Shown here piece after piece: positions 8,739 through 16,351 of a stretch of 64,000 nt of DNA. A model generated the notes under the pieces. It made no database searches. It worked only from the letters and a program-made list of their open reading frames with translations, and was not told the DNA's origin. The position numbers were made by a program, and so were the translations under genes. The stretch covers positions 149,058 through 213,057 of the forward strand of contig NZ_SMBU01000006.1 of the NCBI RefSeq assembly GCF_004342485.1, given 5' to 3'. This stretch comes from Roseateles saccharophilus (lineage in GTDB: Bacteria > Pseudomonadota > Gammaproteobacteria > Burkholderiales > Burkholderiaceae_C). The stretch's first letter is position 1. Every line of letters begins with the position of its first letter.

Positions 8739-8754
8739 AGCAGATTGCGTGCCA
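8739..8754 (-). promoter_or_regulatory. Sigma-54 (-24/-12) promoter for the nitrate transport operon
   Basis: On the minus strand the sequence is TGGCACGCAATCTGCT. It matches the sigma-54 consensus TGGCACG-N4-TTGCW at every position but one (C for T in the -12 element), with exact GG-to-GC spacing. The predicted start is at about 8728. The rest of the nasT-nrtA gap (8755-8884) is GC-rich and would hold activator sites; I could not identify an NtrC site. Sigma-54/NtrC control of nitrate assimilation is established in enterobacteria and Pseudomonas; here it is inferred. Confidence 0.75.
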
Positions 8755-8884
8755 GGTTTGAAGAGGCCGCCGCGGGCTCGCGCCGCACGCGCCCGGCGCA
8801 GGGCTGCGCCGCACCGGGCGGCCTGCGCCGGCGCGGTGCGTGCTTGTTGGTGCGGGATGCCCCAGTTCGGGCCTTGCGCGGTTC

Positions 8885-9496
8885 TCAGCGCGGGCGCAGC
8901 AGCTGGTCGGCGTCGATCAGGCGCGCGGCCACGGCGGCGAGGGTCTGGCCGCCATCCATTGCGAGCTGGCGCAGGCGCTGGAAGGCGGCCTCCTCGTCGA
9001 GGCCCTGCTCGCGCATCAGGATGCCGCGGGCGCGTTCGACGAGCTTGCGTTCGGCGAGCTGGGTCTGGGCCAGGCGCAGCTCGCGCTGCAGGGCCTGGTC
9101 GTGCTCGAATCGGGCCAGCGCCAGCTGCAGCAGCGCGCCCAGGCGCTGCGGCGGCAGGCCGGCCAGCTGCAGCGCGCTGACGCCGGCGGCCAGCGCGGCG
9201 CGCATCTGCGCGGGCGTCATCTGCTCGGCCACCAGCAGCACCGGGCGGGGCAACTGGGCCTGGGCCTGGCCGAGCTGCTCCAGCAGCTCGGGCGTGGGTT
9301 GCTCGCAGTCGATCAGCAGCAGCTCGGGCGCCTGGCGCACGAGCACGCTGCCGAGCGCGTCGGGGTCGGTGACGAGGTCGATCACGTCGACGAGCTGGCA
9401 GCGCAGGCGGATCAGCTCCAGCCGGATGACGGGGCTGCGGCGCTGGCCGGCATCGGCCAGCAGCACGCGCAGGCCGGCCAATGAAAACGGGGGCAT
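8885..9496 (-). CDS. nasT: NasT-type ANTAR response regulator
   Basis: About 203 residues. The N-terminal receiver-like domain lacks a clear phospho-acceptor context: LLLIDCEQPTPELLEQL is where it would be expected. A helical linker leads to the C-terminal ANTAR RNA-binding domain, recognisable as LAERKLVERARGILMREQGL followed by DEEAAFQRLRQLAMDG. ANTAR proteins bind paired hexaloop hairpins and prevent termination; such a leader lies just downstream, before nrtA. The start is uncertain: ATGs at 9502 and 9496, TTGs at 9517 and 9481. I prefer 9496 because GGGGG lies 7 bases upstream, but that region is also the stem of a terminator-like hairpin. NasT normally works with NasS; none was seen. 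Confidence 0.85.
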   Translation of the reverse strand: MPPFSLAGLRVLLADAGQRRSPVIRLELIRLRCQLVDVIDLVTDPDALGSVLVRQAPELLLIDCEQPTPELLEQLGQAQAQLPRPVLLVAEQMTPAQMRAALAAGVSALQLAGLPPQRLGALLQLALARFEHDQALQRELRLAQTQLAERKLVERARGILMREQGLDEEAAFQRLRQLAMDGGQTLAAVAARLIDADQLLRPR

Positions 9497-9510
9497 GTCC
9501 ATGCCCCCGT
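9487..9510 (-). terminator. Intrinsic terminator after dctM, overlapping the nasT start
   Basis: A perfect 11-bp inverted repeat, ACGGGGGCATG and CATGCCCCCGT, separated by 2 bases, is followed on the minus strand by TTTTC. It lies 22 bp downstream of the dctM stop and fits an intrinsic terminator for the TRAP operon. The same hairpin contains the two best ATG starts and the ribosome-binding site of nasT, so it may also regulate nasT translation. Confidence 0.7.
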
Positions 9511-9531
9511 GTTGCAACTACCGTGCCGCGC

Positions 9532-10854
9532 CTACTTCAGAAGAAGATGCGGCAGCCACAGCGACAGCGTCGGCCAGAAGGTGACGATGAGCAGGAAGAC
9601 CAGCATCGTCTTCAGCCAGGGCCAGACGGCGATGGTCAGTTCGGTGATGCCCATCTTCGTGATGCTCGACGACACATAGAGGTTCAGGCCCACCGGCGGG
9701 TGGCACAGGCCCACTTCCATGTTGACGGCCATCATGATGCCCAGGTGCACCGGGTTGACGCCGAGCTTGACGGCGACCGGGAACAGGATGGGCGCCATGA
9801 TCAGCACGATGGCGGCCGGGTCCATGAAGTTGCCGGCGCCCAGCAGGATCAGGTTGACCAGCAGCATGAAGGCGATCAGGCCGAAGCCCTGGGCCGACAT
9901 CCAGGCCGCCATGTTCTGCGGGATCTGCTCCGAGGCCATCAGGAACGAGAACAGCACCGCATTCGTGATGATGTAGAGCAGCATGGAGCTCATGGCCGCG
10001 GCCTTGAGCAGCACCTTGGGCACGTCCTTCATGCCCATGTCCTTGTAGACGAAGACCGAGATGACGAAGCCGTAGACCGCCGCGACGGCCGCCGCCTCGG
10101 TGGGCGTGAACTTGCCGCTGTAGATGCCGCCGATGACGATGACGATCAGCATCAGGCCCCAGAAGCTCTCGCGGAAGGCCTTCCAGCGCTCGGCCCAGCT
10201 GGCCTTGGGCATGCGCGGGTAGTCGTTCTTCTTGGCGCGCCACCAGGTGGTGAGGCCGAGCAGGATGGACAGGCACACGCCCGGCACGACGCCGGCGATG
10301 AAGAGCTCGCCCACCGACGCATTGCCCACCTGTTCGCCGTTCGGGCCGGTGGCCGACATGCCGGCCGTCGCGATGGAGAACATCACGAGGTTCAGCGACG
10401 GCGGGAACAGGATGCCCAGTGCGCCCGAGGTCGTGATGACGCCGGCGCCGAACTCCTTCGGGTAGCCCTGCTTGGTCATCGCCGGCAGGATGATGGAGCC
10501 CACCGCGACGACGGTGGCGACGGACGAGCCCGAGATGGCCGCGAACATCGCGCAGGCCAGCACGCCGGCCAGGCCCAGGCCGCCGTACCAGTGGCCGATC
10601 ATCGAGGTGGCGAAATGGATGATCCGTCTCGCGACCCCGCCATGCGTCAGGAAGTTGCCCGCCAGGATGAAGAAGGGCACCGCCATGATCTCGAACTTCT
10701 CGATGCCGGTGAACAGCTTGAGCGCGACCGACTCGACCGGCACATCCGTCATCGTGAACAGGAAGGTCAGCACGGTCAGGCCGAGCGAGATCGAGATCGG
10801 CATGCCGGTGAGCATCAGGGCCACCAGCAGCGTGAAGATGATCAGCGTGTTCAT
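9532..10854 (-). CDS. dctM: TRAP transporter large permease DctM
   Basis: 440 residues, with about 12 hydrophobic segments. DctM signatures are GIEKFEIMAVPFFILAGN near residue 50, FAAISGSSVATVVAVGSI near residue 110, and VGLCHPPVGLNLYV near residue 385. It is the Na+-coupled membrane subunit of the tripartite ATP-independent periplasmic transporter for C4-dicarboxylates or related organic acids. The start at 10854 overlaps the dctQ stop by 4 bp. Last gene of dctP-dctQ-dctM, it is followed by an intrinsic terminator. Confidence 0.93.
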   Translation of the reverse strand: MNTLIIFTLLVALMLTGMPISISLGLTVLTFLFTMTDVPVESVALKLFTGIEKFEIMAVPFFILAGNFLTHGGVARRIIHFATSMIGHWYGGLGLAGVLACAMFAAISGSSVATVVAVGSIILPAMTKQGYPKEFGAGVITTSGALGILFPPSLNLVMFSIATAGMSATGPNGEQVGNASVGELFIAGVVPGVCLSILLGLTTWWRAKKNDYPRMPKASWAERWKAFRESFWGLMLIVIVIGGIYSGKFTPTEAAAVAAVYGFVISVFVYKDMGMKDVPKVLLKAAAMSSMLLYIITNAVLFSFLMASEQIPQNMAAWMSAQGFGLIAFMLLVNLILLGAGNFMDPAAIVLIMAPILFPVAVKLGVNPVHLGIMMAVNMEVGLCHPPVGLNLYVSSSITKMGITELTIAVWPWLKTMLVFLLIVTFWPTLSLWLPHLLLK

Positions 10855-11459
10855 GCGGCCTGCTCCTTGCCTTCTTCTTCGATGCCTTCGACGTGGCCGT
10901 GGTCCGCGTGCGGCACCTCGCCGGTCTTCAGGAAGTGCCAGCAGACCTGCAGGAAGCGGAAGCACATCAGGTAGGAGCCCAGCGGCACGCAGGAGTAGGC
11001 GATCCAGGTGGGCAGTTCCAGGTCAGGCGACGTGGGGCCCTCGCTGAGGTCGCCGACGTCGATGCCCAGCAGGTGGAAGATGCCGTAGTGGGCGCCGTTC
11101 TCCCAGACGAAGCGCGCGCCCATCGTGCCGACGACGCCCGTGAACAGCGCGCCGGCCAGCAGGCTGAAGACGATGAGGTAGCGCGCATGCTCGGGCTTGA
11201 GCTTGCGCACCAGCACGTCGACGCCGACGTGGGTGCCAGCCCGCACGCCGTAGGCGGCGCCGAACTTGGCCATCCAGACGAACATGTAGATGCACAGCTC
11301 CTGGGCCCAGCTCACGTCGATGCGGATGACCCAGTCCTGCAGCATCGGCACGCCGGCGAGGAAGCGATGCAGCACGGCAATCGCGATCACGATCGTCGCC
11401 GCGCCCATCAGGAAGGCGATCAGCCATTCCTCCAGATGGTCCAGCACTTTGTTCAGCAT
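10851..11459 (-). CDS. dctQ: TRAP transporter small permease DctQ
   Basis: 202 residues with four predicted membrane helices: WLIAFLMGAATIVIAIAVLH, the segment around QELCIYMFVWMAKFGAAYG, YLIVFSLLAGALFTGVVG, and WIAYSCVPLGSYLMCFRF. RAGTHVGVDVLV is the DctQ signature. The protein is longer than a minimal DctQ (~160 residues). The extra length is an acidic insertion (GIDVGDLSEGPTSPDLELP) between helices 3 and 4 and a charged His/Glu-rich tail. It overlaps dctM by 4 bp. The 211-bp gap to dctP holds a dispersed repeat and a strong hairpin. Confidence 0.9.
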   Translation of the reverse strand: MLNKVLDHLEEWLIAFLMGAATIVIAIAVLHRFLAGVPMLQDWVIRIDVSWAQELCIYMFVWMAKFGAAYGVRAGTHVGVDVLVRKLKPEHARYLIVFSLLAGALFTGVVGTMGARFVWENGAHYGIFHLLGIDVGDLSEGPTSPDLELPTWIAYSCVPLGSYLMCFRFLQVCWHFLKTGEVPHADHGHVEGIEEEGKEQAA

Positions 11460-11490
11460 TGTTTTTCTCCTGACCTGCGGCGGCCTTGCC

Positions 11491-11660
11491 CAGCGTTGGG
11501 GCTACCCAGCGACTCCCGCCGATCCGGCTTTGCCGGTCGGCTGGGAGTGCCCCCCTTGAGGGGACTGAGGCTGGACACAAAGAGTCCTGAGGACTCTTTG
11601 TGCCTGCCGAAGGCCAAGGCCGCCGGCCTTGGCACGGCGAAGCCGGTAGGGGGTGGGCTT
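11491..11660 (-). repeat. Gene-end dispersed repeat, copy 2, with embedded 12-bp hairpin
   Basis: Located just after the dctP stop. Read on the minus strand it starts CCCACCCCCTACCGGCTTCG, then has an extra block, then CCCCTCAAGGGGGGC and CCGGCAAAGCCGGATC, colinear with copy 1. The extra block holds a perfect 12-bp stem, CACAAAGAGTCC / GGACTCTTTGTG with loop TGA (11576-11602), and an 8-bp stem CCAAGGCC/GGCCTTGG. Lying between dctP and dctQM, it could stabilise dctP mRNA or attenuate downstream genes, giving more binding protein than permease. Confidence 0.75.
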
Positions 11661-11670
11661 GTGAAAGGTC

Positions 11671-12681
11671 TTATTTCGGCGCGACGAAGCCCGCTTCCTT
11701 GTAGGCCGCTTCGACCGTGGCCTTGCCAACGCGGGCCGTCATCTCCTTGTGGACCGGCATCAGCGCCTTCTTCCACTCGTTGATCTCGGCCGGCGTCGGC
11801 GTGTAGATGGTGGTCTTGCCGCTGGCCTTGATGCCCTGCAGCGCCGAGGCGTTCTCGGTGCTGGCGATGGCGTTGGCGTAGGTGGTGGCGTCCTTCACGG
11901 CGCCTTCCAGCGTCGTGCGGATGTCGGCCGGCAGGCCGTCCCAGAACTTCTTGTTGACGATGACCGCATAGGCCAGGTGGCCGTGGTTGGACATCGTCAT
12001 GTGCTTCTGCACCTCGAAGATCTTCTGCGTGTAGAAGTTGCTGGGCACGCCCTCGGTGCCGTCCACGACGCCGCTCTGCAGCGCCTGGTAAAGCTCCGAG
12101 AAGGCCATCACCTGCGGGATGGCGCCGAGTGCGCGCATCTGCGCGTCCAGCACCTTGCTGGACTGGATGCGCATCTTCAGGCCCTTGAAGTCCGCCACGT
12201 TGTGCAGCGGCTTGTTGGCGCTCATGATGTGGAAGCCGTTGTCCCAGTAGGCCAGGCCCTTGATGCCCTTGGGCTCCAGCTTCTTGAACAGGTCGGCGCC
12301 GAGCTGGCCTTCGGTGACGGCGCGGAAGGCGTCGGTGTCCTTGAACAGGAAGGGCAGGTCGAAGACCTCGAACTCCTTCACGCCCAGCGGGCCGAACTTG
12401 GCCAGCGACGGGGCCAGCATCTGGACCGAGCCCAGTTGCAGCGCCTCCATCTCTTCCTTGTCCTTGTAGAGCTGGCTGTTCGGATAGAGCTCGACCTTCA
12501 CGCGGCCGTTGGTGCGCTGCTCGGCCAGCTCCTTGAAACGCTGGGCGCCCTTGCCCTTGGGCGTGTCGGGCGCGACGACGTGGCTGAACTTGATGACGAT
12601 GGGAGCCTGGGCCTGGGCGGCGAAGGAGAAGGCCGACAGCGCAGCCACGGCAGAAGCGAGAACGAGACGACGCAAGACCAT
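11671..12681 (-). CDS. dctP: TRAP transporter solute-binding protein DctP
   Basis: 336 residues. A signal peptide covers about residues 1-25 (MVLRRLVLASAVAALSAF, cleaved at AQA). The mature sequence begins IVIKFSHVVAPDTPKGKGAQ, typical of DctP. FEVFDLPFLFKD and the substrate-binding arginine region LKMRIQSSKVLDAQMRALGA are present. AFSELYQALQSGVVDGTEG is the closing family signature. It binds organic acids, probably C4-dicarboxylates, in the periplasm and delivers them to DctQM. First gene of its operon, it is divergent from a kinase/regulator pair that probably controls it. Confidence 0.92.
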   Translation of the reverse strand: MVLRRLVLASAVAALSAFSFAAQAQAPIVIKFSHVVAPDTPKGKGAQRFKELAEQRTNGRVKVELYPNSQLYKDKEEMEALQLGSVQMLAPSLAKFGPLGVKEFEVFDLPFLFKDTDAFRAVTEGQLGADLFKKLEPKGIKGLAYWDNGFHIMSANKPLHNVADFKGLKMRIQSSKVLDAQMRALGAIPQVMAFSELYQALQSGVVDGTEGVPSNFYTQKIFEVQKHMTMSNHGHLAYAVIVNKKFWDGLPADIRTTLEGAVKDATTYANAIASTENASALQGIKASGKTTIYTPTPAEINEWKKALMPVHKEMTARVGKATVEAAYKEAGFVAPK

Positions 12682-12742
12682 GTTTGTCTCCGTATGGTTG
12701 GTATGGGCGGGATTCTTCCGACCCGCCGCGTGCGGGGGTAGT

Positions 12743-12756
12743 TGTGGAGTTCCACA
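12743..12756. promoter_or_regulatory. Palindromic operator candidate between dctP and the kinase gene
   Basis: TGTGGAGTTCCACA is a perfect 6-2-6 inverted repeat in the 111-bp divergent intergenic region (12682-12792). It is 61 bp upstream of the dctP start and 36 bp upstream of the kinase start. It is a reasonable binding site for the dimeric FixJ-type regulator encoded at 14687. This is inference from position and symmetry. Confidence 0.45.
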
Positions 12757-12792
12757 TTTCGCACGGCCCGCAGCCTCCCTAGACTGCGAAGC

Positions 12793-14694
12793 ATGAATCT
12801 GCGCGAGTTCCTGCCCCGAAGCCTGTGGCTGGCCCCCTTGGGGTTATCCCTGGTTTTCGTGCTGGGTGTGCTGGCCTGGGTGCGCGCCAACGAGGCCGAC
12901 GAGCAGGAGCAGCAGCGCCAGACCATGATCTCGGATGCCCTCAGCACCGAGGCCCAGCTGCGCGACCGCATCGACGAGGAGCAGGCCCATCTGCGCCAGC
13001 TGGCCGCCGCGCTGGGCGGGCAGAAGCCCAGCACCGCCACGCTGGCGGCCCACCCGGAGGTCAATGCCGGCCTGCGCCGGCTGTGGCAGTCCGTCACCTG
13101 GCTGGACGCGCGCAACCGCGTGCTGGCCGAGGTGCCCGAGGACGCCGAGGCAGCCCACTCCGACGACGGCCTGTCCCTGCACCTGACGGCCCGCGTCGCG
13201 CCGGACGGCGTGCTCGTCGTGCGCTACGCGCCGGCCCTGATGCTCAAGCGCGGCGTGCCCTGGTGGCTGGCGCGCAAGTACGACGTGCAGCTGGTGGACA
13301 GCGCCGACCAGGTCATCGCCTCCACCACCGATTCCCCGATGCGCGCCGCCCAGGGCCCGCGCCCCAGCTACCGCGTCGCGCTGACCGGCCCGTTGCGCGC
13401 CAGCCCGCTGACGCAGGCCACGCTGACCGATGCCGCGCTGGAGCTGACGCTGCGCGACCCCGCCGTCAACGGCGCGCGCCCGCTGTCCTGGGTGCTGGTG
13501 GCCGGCTTCCTGCCGCTGATCGCCGTGGCGAGCTGGCTGATCCGCCGCCAGATGCGCCAGGTGCAGCGCGCCGAGGTGGCCGGCCGCACCGAGGCCGCGT
13601 GGCGCCGCGCGATGGAGGACTCGGCCCTCGTCGCGCTGCGCGCCCGCGACTTCGACGGCCGCCTGCTCTACGTCAACCGTACCTTCTGCGACATGGTCGG
13701 CCTGCCGGCGGAGCAGCTCGTCGGCCTGCTGCCGCCCATGCCCTACTGGCCGCCCGACGCGCTGGCCGAGGTGGCCGAGCGCAACCGCCGCAACCTCGCC
13801 GGCCAGGCGCCGCGCGAGGGCTACGAGGCGCACTGGCGCCACAGCTCGGGCCGGCTGGTGGACGTGATGGTCTTCGAGTCGCCGCTGGTGGATGCCGGCG
13901 GGCGGCAGATCGGCTGGATGGGCAGCATCATCGACATCACCGAGCGCCGCCGGCTGGAGGAGCGCGAGCGCCGCCAGGTCGAGACCCTGGCCCACAACGC
14001 GCGGCTGACCATGCTCGGCGAGGTCGCCTCCACGCTGGCCCACGAGCTCAACCAGCCGCTCACGGCAATAGCCAGCTACAACGCCGGCATCGCCAACTCG
14101 CTGGCCAAGATGGGCGTGCAGGACGAACTCGTCTGCGGCGCGCTCAAGCGCCTGGGCCAGCAGGCCGAGCATGCCGGCCGCATCGTCGCGCGCATCCGCG
14201 AGTTCCTGACCCGGCGCGAGCCCCGCCACGAGCCCTGCGATCTCAACGAGGTCATCAGCGCGGCCGTGGATCTGCTGCGCCGCGAGGTGCAGCGCCGCGA
14301 GATCGGCCTCGACCTCGCGCTGTCGCCGCAGGCGCCGCCGGTGCTGGCCGATGCGGTGCTGATCGAGCAGGTCGTCATCAACCTCGTGCGCAACGCGGCG
14401 GACGCGCTGATGGCCCGCGCGGCCGGGCGGCACATCGCCGTCAGCAGCCGCGTCGCCGGCGACTTCGTGCGCGTCGACGTGCAGGACAACGGCCCCGGCC
14501 TCGCGGGGCGGCGCGTCGAGCAGCTCTGCGCGCCGTTCTATTCCACCAAGTCCGACGGCATGGGCATGGGCCTGGCCATCTGCCGCTCCATCGTCGAGGC
14601 CCACCAGGGCGTGCTCGACGCCAGCGAGGCCCCGGGCGGCGGCGCGCTGTTCTCCTTCAGCCTGCCTCTGAGCCAGGAGATCGTCCATGGCTGA
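12793..14694 (+). CDS. dctS: Membrane sensor histidine kinase, DctS-like
   Basis: 633 residues. Transmembrane segments lie near residues 8-30 and 232-255 and enclose a ~200-residue periplasmic sensor region. A cytoplasmic PAS domain (about 270-395, ending GWMGSIIDITERRRLEE) comes next. The HisKA domain has the phospho-acceptor His417 in STLAHELNQPLTAI, and an HATPase domain with DNGPGL and GMGMGLAICRSIVEAH closes the protein. This architecture matches Rhodobacter DctS, which senses C4-dicarboxylates. The gene overlaps the regulator gene by 8 bp and is divergent from dctPQM, so control of that transporter is the obvious inference. Confidence 0.85.
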   Translation: MNLREFLPRSLWLAPLGLSLVFVLGVLAWVRANEADEQEQQRQTMISDALSTEAQLRDRIDEEQAHLRQLAAALGGQKPSTATLAAHPEVNAGLRRLWQSVTWLDARNRVLAEVPEDAEAAHSDDGLSLHLTARVAPDGVLVVRYAPALMLKRGVPWWLARKYDVQLVDSADQVIASTTDSPMRAAQGPRPSYRVALTGPLRASPLTQATLTDAALELTLRDPAVNGARPLSWVLVAGFLPLIAVASWLIRRQMRQVQRAEVAGRTEAAWRRAMEDSALVALRARDFDGRLLYVNRTFCDMVGLPAEQLVGLLPPMPYWPPDALAEVAERNRRNLAGQAPREGYEAHWRHSSGRLVDVMVFESPLVDAGGRQIGWMGSIIDITERRRLEERERRQVETLAHNARLTMLGEVASTLAHELNQPLTAIASYNAGIANSLAKMGVQDELVCGALKRLGQQAEHAGRIVARIREFLTRREPRHEPCDLNEVISAAVDLLRREVQRREIGLDLALSPQAPPVLADAVLIEQVVINLVRNAADALMARAAGRHIAVSSRVAGDFVRVDVQDNGPGLAGRRVEQLCAPFYSTKSDGMGMGLAICRSIVEAHQGVLDASEAPGGGALFSFSLPLSQEIVHG

Positions 14695-15301
14695 CACCGG
14701 GGCGGGCGTGGTCCACCTCGTCGACGACGACCCCGGCGTGCGCGACGCGCTCGCCTTCCTGCTGCGCTCGCGCGGCCTCGTCGTGCGCGCCTTCGACGGC
14801 GGCCCGGCGCTGCTGGCCGCGCTGGACATGGAAGGCCCACCCAAGGGCGTCTTCCTGCTCGACGTGCGCATGGAGCCCATGAGCGGCACGCGGCTGCACG
14901 ACGAGCTGCTGGCGCGCCGGCTGAAGAACCCCGTGCTCTTCCTGACCGGCCACGGCGACATCCCCATGGTCGTCGAGGCGCTGAAGAAGGGCGCCTTCGA
15001 CTTCCTGGAGAAGCCCTACAGCGACAACGCGCTGGCCGACCGCATCGAGCAGGCCCTGGCCGTGGACGCGGCCATGCAGGCCGAAGGCGCCCAGGCCGCC
15101 GAGCGCAGCGCCCGGCTCGCCAGCCTGACCGAACGCGAGCGCGAGGTCATGACCCGCGTGGCCGCCGGCAAGCTCAACAAGGTCATCGCGGACGAGCTCA
15201 ATGTGTCGGTGCGCACGGTGGAGGTGCACCGCGCGCGCGTGTTCGCCAAGCTGGGCGTGAGGTCGGCGGCCGAGGTGGCGACGCTGCTGGCGGGGCGCTG
15301 A
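14687..15301 (+). CDS. dctR: FixJ/NarL-type response regulator, DctR-like
   Basis: 204 residues. The receiver domain carries the acidic pair DDD near residue 13, the phospho-acceptor Asp59 in FLLDVRMEPMSG, a Thr in FLTGHGDIPM, and the Lys in FLEKPYSD. A LuxR-type helix-turn-helix follows: SLTEREREVMTRVAAGKLNK and VSVRTVEVHRARVFAKLGV. FixJ-type regulators paired with DctS kinases activate dctPQM in Rhodobacter. The TGTGGAGTTCCACA palindrome upstream of dctP is a candidate target. Confidence 0.85.
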   Translation: MADTGAGVVHLVDDDPGVRDALAFLLRSRGLVVRAFDGGPALLAALDMEGPPKGVFLLDVRMEPMSGTRLHDELLARRLKNPVLFLTGHGDIPMVVEALKKGAFDFLEKPYSDNALADRIEQALAVDAAMQAEGAQAAERSARLASLTEREREVMTRVAAGKLNKVIADELNVSVRTVEVHRARVFAKLGVRSAAEVATLLAGR

Positions 15302-15392
15302 CGGAAGGTGGCTGTCGGCGGGCTTGACACTTGGCCGGCCGCGGCCCCGGCCTTGTTGTCCAAGTCCTTGATTGGCAATCAGTTTTTGCGTC

Positions 15393-15408
15393 TGGCGCGA
15401 ATCATGCT
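15393..15408 (+). promoter_or_regulatory. Sigma-54-like promoter upstream of the PEP-CTERM gene
   Basis: TGGCGCGAATCATGCT has GG and GC at exact -24/-12 spacing. It differs from TGGCACG-N4-TTGCW at two positions. The predicted start is near 15419, 24 bases before the ATG. PEP-CTERM genes in Zoogloea are known to depend on RpoN with PrsK/PrsR, which makes this placement plausible. Confidence 0.5.
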
Positions 15409-15442
15409 TGGACTGGGGCATTTCTGATTCGATGGGGCCGCC

Positions 15443-16180
15443 ATGAAAATACTGATGCGCTGGGTTCTGGCTTTCGCCGCTCTGCTGCCGATGGCCGCGC
15501 AGGCCTCGCTGACGGCGAACATTTCCTATTTCAAGATCGATTCGAACGACCCGGATGCCAACCACCTGTGCTGCTCCGGCCCGCTCGCGGAGGTCCAGAA
15601 CAACCTCGGCCCCGATGGCTTGCCCATGCTGCTGCCCGGCTATGGCGGGATCGTGCCGCATGACGTCAACGGCGCCGGCGAGCTGACCTACTGGAGCCCG
15701 GGCTTCAACGGCCACGTCACGCCGACCGGTTCGGCGACGGTCAGCCTGCCGTTCTCCAACAGCCATATGTACAACCCGAACGGCACCGGCGGGGCCGACG
15801 GCGGCAGCAACGGTTTCCTGTCGGCCATCATCTCCGCCACGCTGTCGACGCCCGTCGCCGAAACGGTGAGCTTCACGATCTCTTCGGACGACAACGCCTT
15901 CGTCTTCGTCGACGGCCTGGTGGTGTGCAACGACGGCGGCGTGCATGGCGCGGGCGCCGTGCTCTGCACCTCGCAGACGCTGAGCGCCGGCAACCACAGC
16001 CTGCAGGTCTTCTACGACGACCTGAACACCACCGGCGCGGTGCTGGACTTCACCGTCAACACGGAGAACGTGTCGACCACGCCGCCGCCGGCCAACGGCG
16101 TGCCCGAGCCGGCCAGCCTTGCGCTGGCCGGCTCGGCGCTGCTGATGGCCGGCCTGGCCGGCCGCAAGACCCGGCGCTGA
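15443..16180 (+). CDS. PEP-CTERM sorted extracellular protein with PA14-like domain
   Basis: 245 residues. An N-terminal signal peptide (MKILMRWVLAFAALLPM, cut at AQA) and a C-terminal sorting signal are both present. The sorting signal is the motif VPEPAS, a hydrophobic helix LALAGSALLMAGLAG and a basic tail RKTRR. Such proteins are processed by exosortase and linked to exopolysaccharide or floc formation. The middle (about 110-210) resembles PA14/fibro-slime domains: SFTISSDDNAFVFVDGLVV, then GNHSLQVFYDD. No exosortase gene is in the window, so the sorting machinery must be elsewhere. It is preceded by a sigma-54-like promoter. Confidence 0.85.
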   Translation: MKILMRWVLAFAALLPMAAQASLTANISYFKIDSNDPDANHLCCSGPLAEVQNNLGPDGLPMLLPGYGGIVPHDVNGAGELTYWSPGFNGHVTPTGSATVSLPFSNSHMYNPNGTGGADGGSNGFLSAIISATLSTPVAETVSFTISSDDNAFVFVDGLVVCNDGGVHGAGAVLCTSQTLSAGNHSLQVFYDDLNTTGAVLDFTVNTENVSTTPPPANGVPEPASLALAGSALLMAGLAGRKTRR

Positions 16181-16203
16181 GCCGGCGGCGAAGGCCCGCC
16201 GGC
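16181..16203 (+). terminator. Hairpin after PEP-CTERM gene
   Basis: GCCGGCGG and CCGCCGGC form an 8-bp stem with a 7-base loop directly after the stop codon. The downstream GGGTCTTC is only weakly T-rich, so this is a probable rather than certain intrinsic terminator. Confidence 0.5.
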
Positions 16204-16351
16204 GGGTCTTCGGCATCCGGTGGCTGCCTCACTTGAGGGGTATGGTGCGCGGATCGACAGGAACATCATGGGCCGCTTGGCGCGAATCGGTGCGCCAGCC
16301 CGGCGCATTGCTGCTGGCGAAGTGAGAGGTCCGACAGAAAGGTCGATCACG

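Noticed and set aside
15324..15352. TTGACA as -35 of a sigma-70 promoter before the PEP-CTERM gene
   Set aside because: The region 17 bp downstream is GC-only, with no -10 hexamer.
16278..16294. Possible sigma-54 promoter upstream of the BNR protein gene
   Set aside because: TGGCGCGAATCGGTGC resembles the PEP-CTERM promoter, but the -12 GC is one base too far, and sigma-54 spacing is strict.
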